Source: Shewanella benthica (lineage in GTDB: Bacteria > Pseudomonadota > Gammaproteobacteria > Enterobacterales > Shewanellaceae). Taken from it: a stretch of DNA of 64,000 bases. Positions within the stretch are counted from its first letter, which is position 1; each line of letters starts with the position of its first letter. Positions 25,967 through 35,058 of the stretch are shown here, in pieces. Location: NCBI GenBank assembly GCA_023284085.1, contig JAKVHY010000015.1, positions 1 through 64,000 of the forward strand. The letters are read 5' to 3'. Under the pieces are notes generated by a model. That model made no database searches. It was given only the letters and a program-made list of their open reading frames with translations, and was not told where the DNA came from. The position numbers were made by a program, and so were the translations under genes.

Positions 25967-26701
25967 TTATCTCAGTCGTTCGATTGAGATAGTCAGAACA
26001 GGATTATCGAACCTATGGGAGGCAGATAATACCGAGTCGGCTAATCCATCGTCGGCGCTGATGACACCTGGATGAGCATGAACCCTATCGACATCGTCTC
26101 GCGTGGCATTAAATCCTTCTCCACTGTCCGCAGGCCCGGGAATGGTCCCCTTGGCTTCCGAGTTAGCTTCGGTGCCTGCATCGTAGGCGATGGAGTTGAA
26201 TGTCACCGTGGCGTTTACCGCTAAATCCACCAGAGACACGTTGTTTAGTCCGGCAAAGGCGTCATTAGTGTTGACTAACATGGTTAACACCGAGATTGAG
26301 TCGACCTCATCCGGGTTAAGCTTGAACTCGATACTCTCCTTCATTCCAGGGGCTAAAATTCCTTGACCCTTGACGAGTGCATCGACGCCCTCCATCTCGG
26401 CAAAGCCGGCGCTATCACCAGACTCGGCTAAGGTTTCCAGGGGGAGACTCGCTGCCCCGCCTGTTTGCCATGCTGTCATGTCTGCCTGATGTCTTATTAA
26501 GGCAATGGGAGACATGGGTTGATTGGCAGTCAAGTTCGTCACAGTGACTCGGTAATCTTGTGTCGGAACCGGTGGCGGTGGCGGTTCGGGTGTATCCATG
26601 GAGTCATTGTCATTATCTGAACATGCACTCAGAGTAAACAGGGTGGCGAACACCATAGATGCTGTGAGTCGCTTATGGGTCATTTGTTTGATTATGCTCA
26701 T
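25967..26701 (-). CDS. Spondin-domain lipoprotein
   Basis: 244 residues with lipobox FTLSAC, a short Pro-rich spacer (PEPPPPPVP) and a Spondin_N-type domain (YRVTVTNLTANQPMSPIALI, later VLTMLVNTNDAFAGLNNV and YDAGTEANSE). The second of two adjacent paralogues, 11 bases downstream of the other. Spondin_N domains are best known from animal matrix proteins; bacterial members are surface or periplasmic proteins of unclear role. Confidence 0.85.
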   Translation of the reverse strand: MSIIKQMTHKRLTASMVFATLFTLSACSDNDNDSMDTPEPPPPPVPTQDYRVTVTNLTANQPMSPIALIRHQADMTAWQTGGAASLPLETLAESGDSAGFAEMEGVDALVKGQGILAPGMKESIEFKLNPDEVDSISVLTMLVNTNDAFAGLNNVSLVDLAVNATVTFNSIAYDAGTEANSEAKGTIPGPADSGEGFNATRDDVDRVHAHPGVISADDGLADSVLSASHRFDNPVLTISIERLR

Positions 26702-26712
26702 GATTCATCCCC

Positions 26713-27414
26713 TTATTTAACGACCACGACGACTCTTGCGACCGGGTTAAGCCATCTGTGGATGCGACTATCGACGTCACTCATGCCACCAGCTGTATCT
26801 GTATCACCTAATACTCCCGGATGGATATGGACGTTTGTATTACTGCTGCCGTCCATGATTCCGGTGCCGTTAGTGCCGCCATCGCCTCCAGGTGCTGCCG
26901 GGATCCCCGGTGTACCTGGCATGCCGCCGCCATTAATGATTTCATCATTCGCTTCGGTGCCAGCATCATAAGCATTGAGGTTAAGGGTATAGGTGCCTGC
27001 TGTTGTAGGTATCTCCCATGCGTCCAAGCCGATGAATGCATCGTTTGTCGGTAACACCATAGCGACTATCGACAGATGAGTCATCGTCTGGGTATCTAGC
27101 ATTATACCGCTGGTTTTCGCACCCGCAGCTAAGAGTCCCATGGCCGGATTCTCCACCGTTATCTCATTGTTGCCCATCGCTGCCGCGGCTAAGTCAGCAA
27201 TGTCTCCTCCCTCTGCCATTTTCTGCAGCGCGGGACTGGCCATCTCACCTGATTGGAAAAGATGACTGGCATCATCATGGGCTGTGATGAGGATCGGGGT
27301 AAAGTGGTTGCCATGGGTCAAGTTGGTGATGCTTATCTCTAAATCGGCGGCAGAGACTGGAATGCTCATCATACTGCCGAGTATTAACAGGCGAGTGGCG
27401 TGGTGTAGATTCAT
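26713..27414 (-). CDS. Spondin-domain exported protein
   Basis: 233 residues with a cleavable signal peptide (ending SIPVSA) and a Spondin_N domain (LEISITNLTHGNHFTPILI, MVLPTNDAFIGLDAWEI, NAYDAGTEANDE). A Gly/Pro-rich insertion (GGGMPGTPGIPAAPGGDGG) precedes the conserved VHIHPGVLGD end. GGAG lies before the ATG. Forms an operon-like unit with the lipoprotein paralogue and possibly the two-component system. Confidence 0.87.
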   Translation of the reverse strand: MNLHHATRLLILGSMMSIPVSAADLEISITNLTHGNHFTPILITAHDDASHLFQSGEMASPALQKMAEGGDIADLAAAAMGNNEITVENPAMGLLAAGAKTSGIMLDTQTMTHLSIVAMVLPTNDAFIGLDAWEIPTTAGTYTLNLNAYDAGTEANDEIINGGGMPGTPGIPAAPGGDGGTNGTGIMDGSSNTNVHIHPGVLGDTDTAGGMSDVDSRIHRWLNPVARVVVVVK

Positions 27415-27685
27415 GGTGGATCTCCTTGTAGACGAATCGATTAGGTATCATTTGATTGTTACAAAGTGATATCACCGGGTTGTCGCGACTTAATCACAAG
27501 TTGAATAAGAAAGTATCACGAAAGTATCACATCTCATTTCTGAGTTAATTCTGATTGTTTCGCTGTTTATTGGTCGCCTTACTGAGCTATATCAAGATAG
27601 GCTGCTAGGAAAAAATGCACTCTATTGCCTACTTTAGCAACGGGTAAAACGAAACGGGTTTTCTCGGTGATGTAAATGGGGTATT

Positions 27686-30346
27686 TTGCATGCCGAAGTT
27701 ATGGAAGCGCTAATCAATTTAGTGGTGTCCGCCGTTAATTTTCAACGTTTATCGCTGCGAGATAAAATGCATATAGGCAAAAAACTGATCGTCTTTGTTG
27801 TAGGCTTCTGTATGCCTGCAGTGATTGCTGTGTCCTACTGTTTAAGCATGTGGTTCGATCATAGAGTCGAGTCGTTACAGCAAAGTGCAGTTAACATTGA
27901 GTTAGTCAGCATTCAGTCTCAGCTCGATAAAGATATTAAGCAGCTAGAGTTACTAGCCAATATCTATGCTGTGCCTCTGTCGGAGTTAAGTCCGCTTAAG
28001 AGAGTCACCTTAGATGAAGCCTGGCGAGCGAGTCGGGTATCTGATCACCTCAGCCTCTTCTATCTTAATGAGGGGCAGTTAACGCCATTTTCTCCACTCT
28101 ATGATGACGTGATGTCATTCGAGCTTAAGCCCATTCCCGCCTATCTGTCACACGGGACCTCTCCCCATTCCGGTGTGTATATGGATAAAGGGAATAGCTA
28201 TATCGTGAGTGTCACGCCGATCGAGCCAGACAAGTCGGTCATTATGGTGAGGAGGCTGACTGCTGAATATCTATCGAGCTATGGCTTACAGGGCATAGTG
28301 AGCCGGATGACCATAGTCGGTGGGACTAAGCTGGATTTACAGGCTAACCCGATTAGGGACACCTCGTTTCTCGAGTTGCCAAGCCTGATCTATGATAAGC
28401 CAGTGCACCTGGAAGTCACCTTCTCTGACAAGGCTTTCAATCAAGTTCAATTAAAATATGATCTGGTATCGATTGGTATCATTTGTGCCGGGATATTGAT
28501 ACTCATTGCTGGTTATATCTGGTTGAACCTAGGGCTTATACGTCCATTTCAGCGATTGATGGCACAGCTGGAGGAGATAGATCCCACGGCTAAGACTTAT
28601 ACGCCGCTGATAGGAGCTGGTTGCTCAGAACTCGTGGTGATGGCGGACAGGATTAATACCTTGTTGGCAAAGATTTTTCAACTGAAAGAGCGTTCAAAAA
28701 CCACATTAGAGTCGATTGCCGAAGCCGTGATATTGACCGATATCGAGGCAAAAGTGGTGTATTTAAATCCCCAGGCGGAGCGATTACTCGGAGTAAAGAG
28801 TACCTCTGCCATAGGGGAGAGTGTCGACGTCTTACTTAAAACGGATAAGAGTACCAATGAAGACTTATTCAAGTTTATGGCGAGTCGGGCACAGGATCCG
28901 GTACTGAGTAAGCTCAAGCTGCAAGGCGAATCGACTCGGATAATGGAGCGCAGCATAAGTAACCTGCTTAACCATAAGCAGCGAGTAATGGGCACGGTTA
29001 TTTTGCTCAGGGACATCACTCAGGAGGAGCTACTCAAGCGTAAATTGCGTCAGCGAGCCAACTTCGACTCGATAACGTCCCTGCTCAATCGCCGAGCTTT
29101 CGAAGAGAGGTTGGCGGCATTTAGCCTTGGGGCTCAATCGGTCGCTATTTGCTATTTTGACTTAGAGCAGTTCAAGTTAATCAATGATTCTTGTGGCCAT
29201 AGCGCGGGAGACAAGATGCTGGTCATGGTGGCCAGGGCGATGCAATCTTGCCTGACACAAGATGAGATGCTAGCCAGGCTAGGTGGTGACGAATTTGGCT
29301 TAGCTATCCGGGATCATAGCGCCTTGGAGGTGGCTCAGTTAGCCAAACGTATAGTTGCCAGTGTGTCGATGCAAGTGCTGCGGGATAATGCCTGTCATTA
29401 TAAAGTTGGTGTCAGTGCCGGGATAGCGATAGCCAGGGCCCCTTACATTTCGGCGAAAGAGCTGCTGAAAGATGCCGATATCGCCTGTCTTGCCGCAAAA
29501 AGTAAGGGAAGTAATCAGGTTCACTTCTATGATGATAAAGATAAAGACCTGACCAGCCAGCGTAATGCGCCAATGTGGGCGGTAAGAATTGCTCAGGCGC
29601 TAGAGCACAATGAACTCTTGCTTTACTATCAACCTATTAAAGGCATGGGCTCGGGTAAGCATAGGCAGCGGATGGAGATCTTGCTGCGCATTCAGGAGCC
29701 CAGTGGACGAATATTAGCTCCGGCGCAATTTATTGCCGCCGCTGAGCGCTTTAAGTTGATGAACGATGTTGATAAAGAAGTGATTAGAAAGGCTTTTCTC
29801 TGGCTATCTCTGCATGAAGAGATCTGGGAAGACCACTGTATCTCGATTAATCTATCGGGCAATAGCCTGGGCGCCGAGGGCATGGTGGATTACATTATTC
29901 AGCAGTTCGAACGTTTCGCCATACCCAGTGAGTGTATCTGTTTCGAGATCACCGAGACCAGTGCGATTCAGAACCGAAATCGGGCCATGGATATGCTTGA
30001 ATACCTGAGGAAGCTTGGTTTCTCTTTCGCGTTAGATGATTTTGGTAGTGGCTTCGCCTCCTATGGTTATCTCAAGGAGCTGCCTGTCGACTATGTGAAG
30101 ATAGATGGTTGCTTCGTGAAAAATTTAGCCACTAACGCGAAAGACTACGCCATCGTTAAGTCTATACACGATGTCTGTGGTGTTATGGGTATAGAGACTG
30201 TCGCTGAATTTGTGGAAAATCAAGATATTATCGATAAATTGCAAGAGATAGGGATCGACTACGCTCAGGGTTATGCCATAGGCCGCCCCCAACCTCTATC
30301 CAGTTATCGGCCCAGCACAGTGGTATCTCAACGCCTGACTGCATGA
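27686..30346 (+). CDS. Membrane GGDEF-EAL protein with CHASE4-like sensor and PAS domain
   Basis: 886 residues from a TTG start with GGGG upstream; ATG 27701 or 27767 are alternatives. Two transmembrane helices (about 30-52 and 263-285) flank a CHASE4-like periplasmic domain. HAMP and PAS (LESIAEAVILTDIEAKVVYLN) follow. The GGDEF domain has an intact ARLGGDEFGLAI active site. The EAL domain starts with EILLRI instead of EALLR, but NLSGNSL, EITETSA, DDFGSGF, VKIDG and the late Gln/Glu residues are present. Both cyclic-di-GMP synthesis and breakdown are possible. Confidence 0.9.
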   Translation: MHAEVMEALINLVVSAVNFQRLSLRDKMHIGKKLIVFVVGFCMPAVIAVSYCLSMWFDHRVESLQQSAVNIELVSIQSQLDKDIKQLELLANIYAVPLSELSPLKRVTLDEAWRASRVSDHLSLFYLNEGQLTPFSPLYDDVMSFELKPIPAYLSHGTSPHSGVYMDKGNSYIVSVTPIEPDKSVIMVRRLTAEYLSSYGLQGIVSRMTIVGGTKLDLQANPIRDTSFLELPSLIYDKPVHLEVTFSDKAFNQVQLKYDLVSIGIICAGILILIAGYIWLNLGLIRPFQRLMAQLEEIDPTAKTYTPLIGAGCSELVVMADRINTLLAKIFQLKERSKTTLESIAEAVILTDIEAKVVYLNPQAERLLGVKSTSAIGESVDVLLKTDKSTNEDLFKFMASRAQDPVLSKLKLQGESTRIMERSISNLLNHKQRVMGTVILLRDITQEELLKRKLRQRANFDSITSLLNRRAFEERLAAFSLGAQSVAICYFDLEQFKLINDSCGHSAGDKMLVMVARAMQSCLTQDEMLARLGGDEFGLAIRDHSALEVAQLAKRIVASVSMQVLRDNACHYKVGVSAGIAIARAPYISAKELLKDADIACLAAKSKGSNQVHFYDDKDKDLTSQRNAPMWAVRIAQALEHNELLLYYQPIKGMGSGKHRQRMEILLRIQEPSGRILAPAQFIAAAERFKLMNDVDKEVIRKAFLWLSLHEEIWEDHCISINLSGNSLGAEGMVDYIIQQFERFAIPSECICFEITETSAIQNRNRAMDMLEYLRKLGFSFALDDFGSGFASYGYLKELPVDYVKIDGCFVKNLATNAKDYAIVKSIHDVCGVMGIETVAEFVENQDIIDKLQEIGIDYAQGYAIGRPQPLSSYRPSTVVSQRLTA

Positions 30347-30431
30347 AGCAAATCACAGTCAATCTTTGAACTCGGTGTGTGATTTTATCTATGCTATATA
30401 CTTAGATAAAATCATTATTCAAGGAATGAAT

Positions 30432-31235
30432 ATGGCAGGTCTGACAGATAAAGTCATCCTGATCACTGGAGCCTCAGAAGGGATTGGACGAGCGCTGGCA
30501 CTCGCCTTGGCACCCTTGGGCTGTAAGTTAGTTTTAAGCGCAAGAAATGAATCCAGATTACTCTCACTCGCTCACGAGCTTGCCAGCCAAGGGCACGATC
30601 CTTGTGTTTTTGTCGCAGATGTCACCAATAGGTTTCAATGTCAGCAACTCATCGATACCAGTATCGAGCATTTCGGTCGCCTCGACATCTTAGTCAACAA
30701 TGCAGGCATGAGCATGTGCTCTAAGTTCGATGATCTTATCGAGCTGGATATTCTTGAACTTATGATGAAGGTCAATTATTTAGGTCCTGCCTATTTGACC
30801 CATGCAGCCTTGCCCGAACTGAAGAAAAATCAAGGTCAGGTGGTTATCGTCGCCTCGGTAGCTGGCCTCACCGGAGTACCTAGCCGCTCAGGATATGCTG
30901 CCTCAAAACATGCGGTAATAGGCTTCTTCGATTCCCTCAGAATCGAGCTTGTTGAAGATAATGTTGCCGTTACCACTATTTGTCCGGATTTTGTCGTCTC
31001 TGAGATACATAAACGTGCTCTGGATAGTCATGGACGGCCCTTAGGCGATGCGACTGTGCAGGAGTCGAAGAGACTCACGGCGGAGGAGTGTGCGAAGATG
31101 ATGGTGCCTGTGATATCCAGTCGAGGCCGATTTTTTATCACTTCGATGAGAGGTCGATTGGGACGCCTGCTCAAGCTTTTTGCGCCGCGTTTGATAGACA
31201 AGATAGCAAGAAGTGCTGTAGCGTCAGGGCATTAG
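30432..31235 (+). CDS. Short-chain dehydrogenase/reductase
   Basis: About 267 residues from ATG 30432, which AAGGA (30421-30425) serves. Rossmann motif TGASEGIG, NNAG, catalytic Ser in VASVAG and Tyr-Lys in YAASK are all present. A basic, hydrophobic C-terminus (RGRLGRLLKLFAPRLID) suggests membrane association, as in lipid- or retinol-type SDRs. An upstream frame from 30366 would add 22 residues with no family support. Substrate unknown. Confidence 0.88.
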   Translation: MAGLTDKVILITGASEGIGRALALALAPLGCKLVLSARNESRLLSLAHELASQGHDPCVFVADVTNRFQCQQLIDTSIEHFGRLDILVNNAGMSMCSKFDDLIELDILELMMKVNYLGPAYLTHAALPELKKNQGQVVIVASVAGLTGVPSRSGYAASKHAVIGFFDSLRIELVEDNVAVTTICPDFVVSEIHKRALDSHGRPLGDATVQESKRLTAEECAKMMVPVISSRGRFFITSMRGRLGRLLKLFAPRLIDKIARSAVASGH

Positions 31236-31256
31236 GCCTGCAGCTAAACTAGTCCA

Positions 31257-31281
31257 CAAAAAAAGCCCTCGATGGAGGGCT
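31257..31281 (-). terminator. Rho-independent terminator of purH-purD
   Basis: GCCCTC (31265-31270), loop, GAGGGC (31275-31280); on the minus strand the hairpin runs into a T-run (A-run 31257-31264). It lies 28 bases after the purD stop and could also slow the converging SDR transcript. Confidence 0.8.
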
Positions 31282-31308
31282 TCTACATTAACCTTGGGAG
31301 CTTAGCTG

Positions 31309-32601
31309 TTAGCTTTCTCTCGATATCGCTCGGTATGCAATATCGGTACGGAAGTAGACATCATCCCAATGGATAGTATCGACTAAGGCGTATGCGCTGG
31401 CTTGCGCCTCTGTCACTGTGTTACCTAAGGCGGTTGCACAAAGCACGCGACCACCATTAGTCACCACATGGCCGTCTTTCATGCTGGTACCGGCATGGAA
31501 TATCTTGGCATCATTGTTGCCAAGATTTAAACCTAAGATCACATCATGCTTTCGATACGCTTCCGGGTAACCACCGGCGGCTAAGACAACGCCTACGGCT
31601 GCACGCGAGTCAAACTCGGCGGTGACTTTATCTAGCTCACCACGTGTAGCCGCAAGACAAAGTTCTACCAGATCGGACTGGAGGCGCATCATGATAGGCT
31701 GAGTCTCAGGATCGCCGAAGCGGCAGTTATATTCTAAGACTTTAGCGCTGCCGTCGGGAGAGATCATCAAGCCGGCATAAAGGAAACCTGTGTAGACGTT
31801 GCCTTCGGCAGCCATGCCATCAACCGTTGGGCGAATCACATGATTTATCGTCCAATCGTGTACGGCTTGAGTCACCACGGGCGCAGGAGAGTATGCACCC
31901 ATGCCGCCTGTGTTGGGGCCGTTATCGCCGTTATCACGAGCCTTATGATCTTGGCTGGTGGCCATAGCGAGTATGTTGTTGCCGTCAACCATGACGATAA
32001 AGCTGGCTTCTTCGCCCTTTAGGAATTCTTCGACAACCACGCGGGAACCGGCTTCGCCAAACTTATTACCCTCGAGCATATCTTCGATAGCTGCATCGGC
32101 CTGAGCCTGATCTTCGGCGATAATCACGCCTTTACCCGCCGCTAAACCATCGGCCTTGATCACGATAGGGAAGCCTGTGCTTGCTGTCATCTCGGTGACG
32201 TAGGCTTTAGCCGGTTCAATGTCGGTGAAATTTGAATAGGCTGCCGTGGGGATATTGTGACGAGCTAAGAAGTCTTTGGTGAAGGCCTTAGATGATTCCA
32301 GCTGCGCCGCACCCTTAGTCGGGCCGAAGATGGGTAATCCGGCTTCATTGAAAGCATCAACAATACCCATAGCTAATGGCACTTCCGGGCCCACTATGGT
32401 GAGCTCGATCTGCTTATCTTGGGCAAAAGCGACCAGGGCCGCAATATCTTCGACATTAATAGCCAGGTTTTCTAACTTAGGTTCACTCGAGGTGCCGGCA
32501 TTACCCGGTGCAACAAATACCGTGTCAACTTGAGCCGATTGCGCCGCCTTCCATGCGAGTGCATGTTCACGACCGCCTCCACCTATAACTAATACATTCA
32601 T
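31309..32601 (-). CDS. purD: Phosphoribosylamine-glycine ligase
   Basis: 430 residues, full length. Second step of purine synthesis: ATP-dependent joining of phosphoribosylamine and glycine. N-terminal MNVLVIGGGGREHALAWK, the ATP-grasp region (PIVIKADGLAAGKGVI), GPNTGGMGAYSPAP and the late EYNCRFGDPETQ are all present. Second gene of a purH-purD operon, 74 bp after purH. Confidence 0.97.
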   Translation of the reverse strand: MNVLVIGGGGREHALAWKAAQSAQVDTVFVAPGNAGTSSEPKLENLAINVEDIAALVAFAQDKQIELTIVGPEVPLAMGIVDAFNEAGLPIFGPTKGAAQLESSKAFTKDFLARHNIPTAAYSNFTDIEPAKAYVTEMTASTGFPIVIKADGLAAGKGVIIAEDQAQADAAIEDMLEGNKFGEAGSRVVVEEFLKGEEASFIVMVDGNNILAMATSQDHKARDNGDNGPNTGGMGAYSPAPVVTQAVHDWTINHVIRPTVDGMAAEGNVYTGFLYAGLMISPDGSAKVLEYNCRFGDPETQPIMMRLQSDLVELCLAATRGELDKVTAEFDSRAAVGVVLAAGGYPEAYRKHDVILGLNLGNNDAKIFHAGTSMKDGHVVTNGGRVLCATALGNTVTEAQASAYALVDTIHWDDVYFRTDIAYRAISRES

Positions 32602-32623
32602 TTTTTTATCCTTAAAGAAGTTC

Positions 32624-32666
32624 CTAGGATCTAGGATCTAGGAACTAGGAACTAAACCCTAGTTCC
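32624..32666 (-). repeat. Heptamer tandem repeat and hairpin between purH and purD
   Basis: CTAGGAT twice then CTAGGAA twice (32624-32651), with GGAACTAGG (32641-32649) pairing with CCTAGTTCC (32658-32666). The whole purH-purD gap is built of this. It is a small minisatellite inside an operon and may act as an mRNA processing or stability element. Confidence 0.6.
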
Positions 32667-32675
32667 TTATTTCAA

Positions 32676-34265
32676 TTAATGACGGAAGTGACGCATTCCA
32701 GTGAACACCATGGCCATGCCGTGTTCATCGGCTGCGGCTATGATCTCTTCATCACGAATCGAACCACCTGGCTGTATGATACAGCTGATCCCCGCTGCTG
32801 CGGCCGCATCTATACCGTCACGGAATGGGAAGAAGGCATCGGATGCCATCACTGAATCTTGCACTTCCAGTCCTTCATCTGCGGCCTTGATGCCGGCAAC
32901 TTTTGCGCTGTAGACTCGACTCATCTGGCCGGCGCCCACACCGATAGTCATGCTGTTCTTGGCATAAACGATGGCGTTAGACTTAACGAACTTAGCCACT
33001 TTCCAACAGAACATAAGATCTTTCATTTCGGCTGCTGTGGGTTGACGCTTACTGACAACCTTAAGCTCATCGATTGCTGCCATGCCCTGGTCGCGATCCT
33101 GTAGAAGCAGTCCGCCGTTGACGCGTTTGTAATCGAGACTCTTAGTCTTAGTGCCCCATTCGCCACATTCAAGTAGACGAACATTGGCCTTAGCGGCAAT
33201 AGCATCGCGAGCGGCTTGGCTGACTTTAGGTGCAATGATCACTTCGACAAATTGACGTTCAACGATAGCGCTGGCGGTTTTCTCGTCTAGTTCACCATTG
33301 AAGGCGATGATGCCACCGAAGGCCGAAGTAGGATCGGTTTGGTATGCACGGTTGTAGGCATCCAGTAGGTTGCTACCGATAGCAACACCACATGGATTGG
33401 CGTGCTTGACGATGACACAGGCTGGCTCACTGAACTCTTTAACACACTCGAGAGCCGAATCCGTATCGGCGATGTTGTTGTAAGACAGCGCCTTGCCTTG
33501 CAGCTGAATCGCGCTGGCAACCGAGGCTTCATCGATATGAGTGTCAACATAGAAAGCGGCCGTTTGATGGCTGTTTTCGCCGTAGCGCAGATCTTGTTTC
33601 TTGATGAGTTGAGTATTGAAAGTGCGTGGGAATTTAGAGTCTTGAGGACACTCGTCTTTACTGTGAGCTGGGACCATAGTACCAAAGTAATTTGCGATCA
33701 TGCCATCGTAAGCAGCAGTGTGCTCGAATGCGGCAATCGCTAAATCGAAACGAGTCTCAAGGGTCGTGCTGCCTTCATTGTCATTCATCTCTTTGATCAC
33801 GCGATCGTAATCTCGAGTGTTAACTATGATGGTGGTGTCTTTGTGGTTTTTAGCCGTAGAGCGAACCATGGTCGGGCCGCCGATATCGATATTCTCGACG
33901 GCATCAGCCAGAGTACAGCCTTCTTTGGCGACTGTTTCTGCGAAGGGGTACAAGTTAACCGCCACAAGATCGATAGGCTTGATGCCGTTCTGTTCCATGA
34001 CAAGTTCGTCGATACCGCGGCGTGCCAAGATGCCACCGTGCACTTTAGGGTGCAAGGTTTTGACACGACCATCCATGATCTCCGGATGTCCGGTATGCTC
34101 CGATACTTCAATGACAGGCACACCGTTGTCAGCCAAAAGGCGGGCGGTGCCACCAGTAGATAGCAGTTCTACGCCCTGAGCATGTAATGCTTTAGCAAAC
34201 TCAAGGATTCCGGTTTTATCTGAAACGCTTAACAGCGCGCGACGAATGGGTCTGGCATTATTCAT
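32676..34265 (-). CDS. purH: Bifunctional AICAR transformylase/IMP cyclohydrolase
   Basis: 529 residues, full length. Catalyses the last two steps of IMP synthesis. The N-terminal cyclohydrolase domain ([34 protein letters not shown]) and C-terminal transformylase domain ([50 protein letters not shown]) are intact. First gene of the operon with purD. Confidence 0.97.
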   Translation of the reverse strand: MNNARPIRRALLSVSDKTGILEFAKALHAQGVELLSTGGTARLLADNGVPVIEVSEHTGHPEIMDGRVKTLHPKVHGGILARRGIDELVMEQNGIKPIDLVAVNLYPFAETVAKEGCTLADAVENIDIGGPTMVRSTAKNHKDTTIIVNTRDYDRVIKEMNDNEGSTTLETRFDLAIAAFEHTAAYDGMIANYFGTMVPAHSKDECPQDSKFPRTFNTQLIKKQDLRYGENSHQTAAFYVDTHIDEASVASAIQLQGKALSYNNIADTDSALECVKEFSEPACVIVKHANPCGVAIGSNLLDAYNRAYQTDPTSAFGGIIAFNGELDEKTASAIVERQFVEVIIAPKVSQAARDAIAAKANVRLLECGEWGTKTKSLDYKRVNGGLLLQDRDQGMAAIDELKVVSKRQPTAAEMKDLMFCWKVAKFVKSNAIVYAKNSMTIGVGAGQMSRVYSAKVAGIKAADEGLEVQDSVMASDAFFPFRDGIDAAAAAGISCIIQPGGSIRDEEIIAAADEHGMAMVFTGMRHFRH

Positions 34266-34576
34266 TTTGGGTACAGTGTCCAGTAGTTATATTTAAGGAT
34301 CTTTCGGAAAACTCAGTGGCGTCAAGGTGTAAAACGCCTCACCACTTTCCAAAAGTCCCTCAATTCTAGCTGCTTTGATGAGCCCCTATTCGTGCGCGCA
34401 CATTTTACCGTAAAATGGGTTAATAGGCTTTTTTTTTCTGCGCGATTTCACAATACGCATAGGAGAACAAGCACAGGTTATAAATAAGTCGCATAATAAC
34501 CCTTGACCTTAGATTTAACTCCAAGGTTTATACTTGCCATAAAATTAGAGCCAATTAGGCCAAATGGAGCCGAAAA
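34266..34576. other. Divergent purH/zntR intergenic region
   Basis: About 310 bases. The right end holds the MerR-type promoter at 34503-34534. The left part should carry the purH promoter, but no clear PurR box was seen. Confidence 0.4.
34503..34534 (+). promoter_or_regulatory. MerR/ZntR-type promoter-operator
   Basis: TTGACC (34503-34508) and TATACT (34529-34534) are separated by an over-long 20-base spacer, the hallmark of MerR-activated promoters. The spacer carries an interrupted dyad ACCTT (34506-34510) and AAGGT (34523-34527). It sits 42 bases before the regulator's start codon and would serve both that gene and the permease. Confidence 0.75.
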
Positions 34577-35056
34577 ATGTATCGAATTGGAGAGTTGGCG
34601 AAGCAGTGTGAAGTGAAAGCCGATACCTTAAGATTTTATGAAAAACATGGCCTGTTATCGCCATCTTCACGCACAGATTCCGGTTATAGGATCTATACGG
34701 AAAATGATGCAGAGCGATTGCGTTTTATTCTGCGGGCCAAGGCGGTGGGTTTTACCTTAGCCGAGATCAGCGAATTGCTCTCCATCGAGTTAGATAAATC
34801 GAATTGGGCATGCGCCGATGTGAAGGGCATGGTGGACAGTAAACTCGCTCATGTCGAGGCTAAGATAGCCGAGCTTAAATACTTTCAGGTATCGCTGCAG
34901 CGATTATCCGATGCCTGTTGTGGTGGCCCTGAGAGCGCCGAGCATTGCTCCATATTGGAAGCGCTCGAGACCAATACAGATAATATTAAATGTGAGAATC
35001 ATGACCATCACCATGATGATTCTCAGTACACAAAAAATTGCCAAAGTAAGGGTTAG
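34577..35056 (+). CDS. zntR: MerR-family regulator, ZntR type
   Basis: 159 residues. N-terminal MerR winged helix (MYRIGELAKQCEVKADTLRFYE, GYRIY), dimerisation helix, and a C-terminal metal loop with ACCGGPESAEHCSI, similar to the zinc-binding loop of ZntR; a further cysteine is in WACADV. The tail is His/Asp-rich (ENHDHHHDDS), which may add metal binding. It stops two bases before the permease ATG, so the pair is an operon behind its own MerR-type promoter. Zinc or a related soft metal is the likely inducer. Confidence 0.87.
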   Translation: MYRIGELAKQCEVKADTLRFYEKHGLLSPSSRTDSGYRIYTENDAERLRFILRAKAVGFTLAEISELLSIELDKSNWACADVKGMVDSKLAHVEAKIAELKYFQVSLQRLSDACCGGPESAEHCSILEALETNTDNIKCENHDHHHDDSQYTKNCQSKG

Positions 35057-35058
35057 GT

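Noticed and set aside
33287-34179. Several 100-130 codon frames on both strands inside purH
   Set aside because: All overlap the well-supported purH reading frame and are shadows of it.
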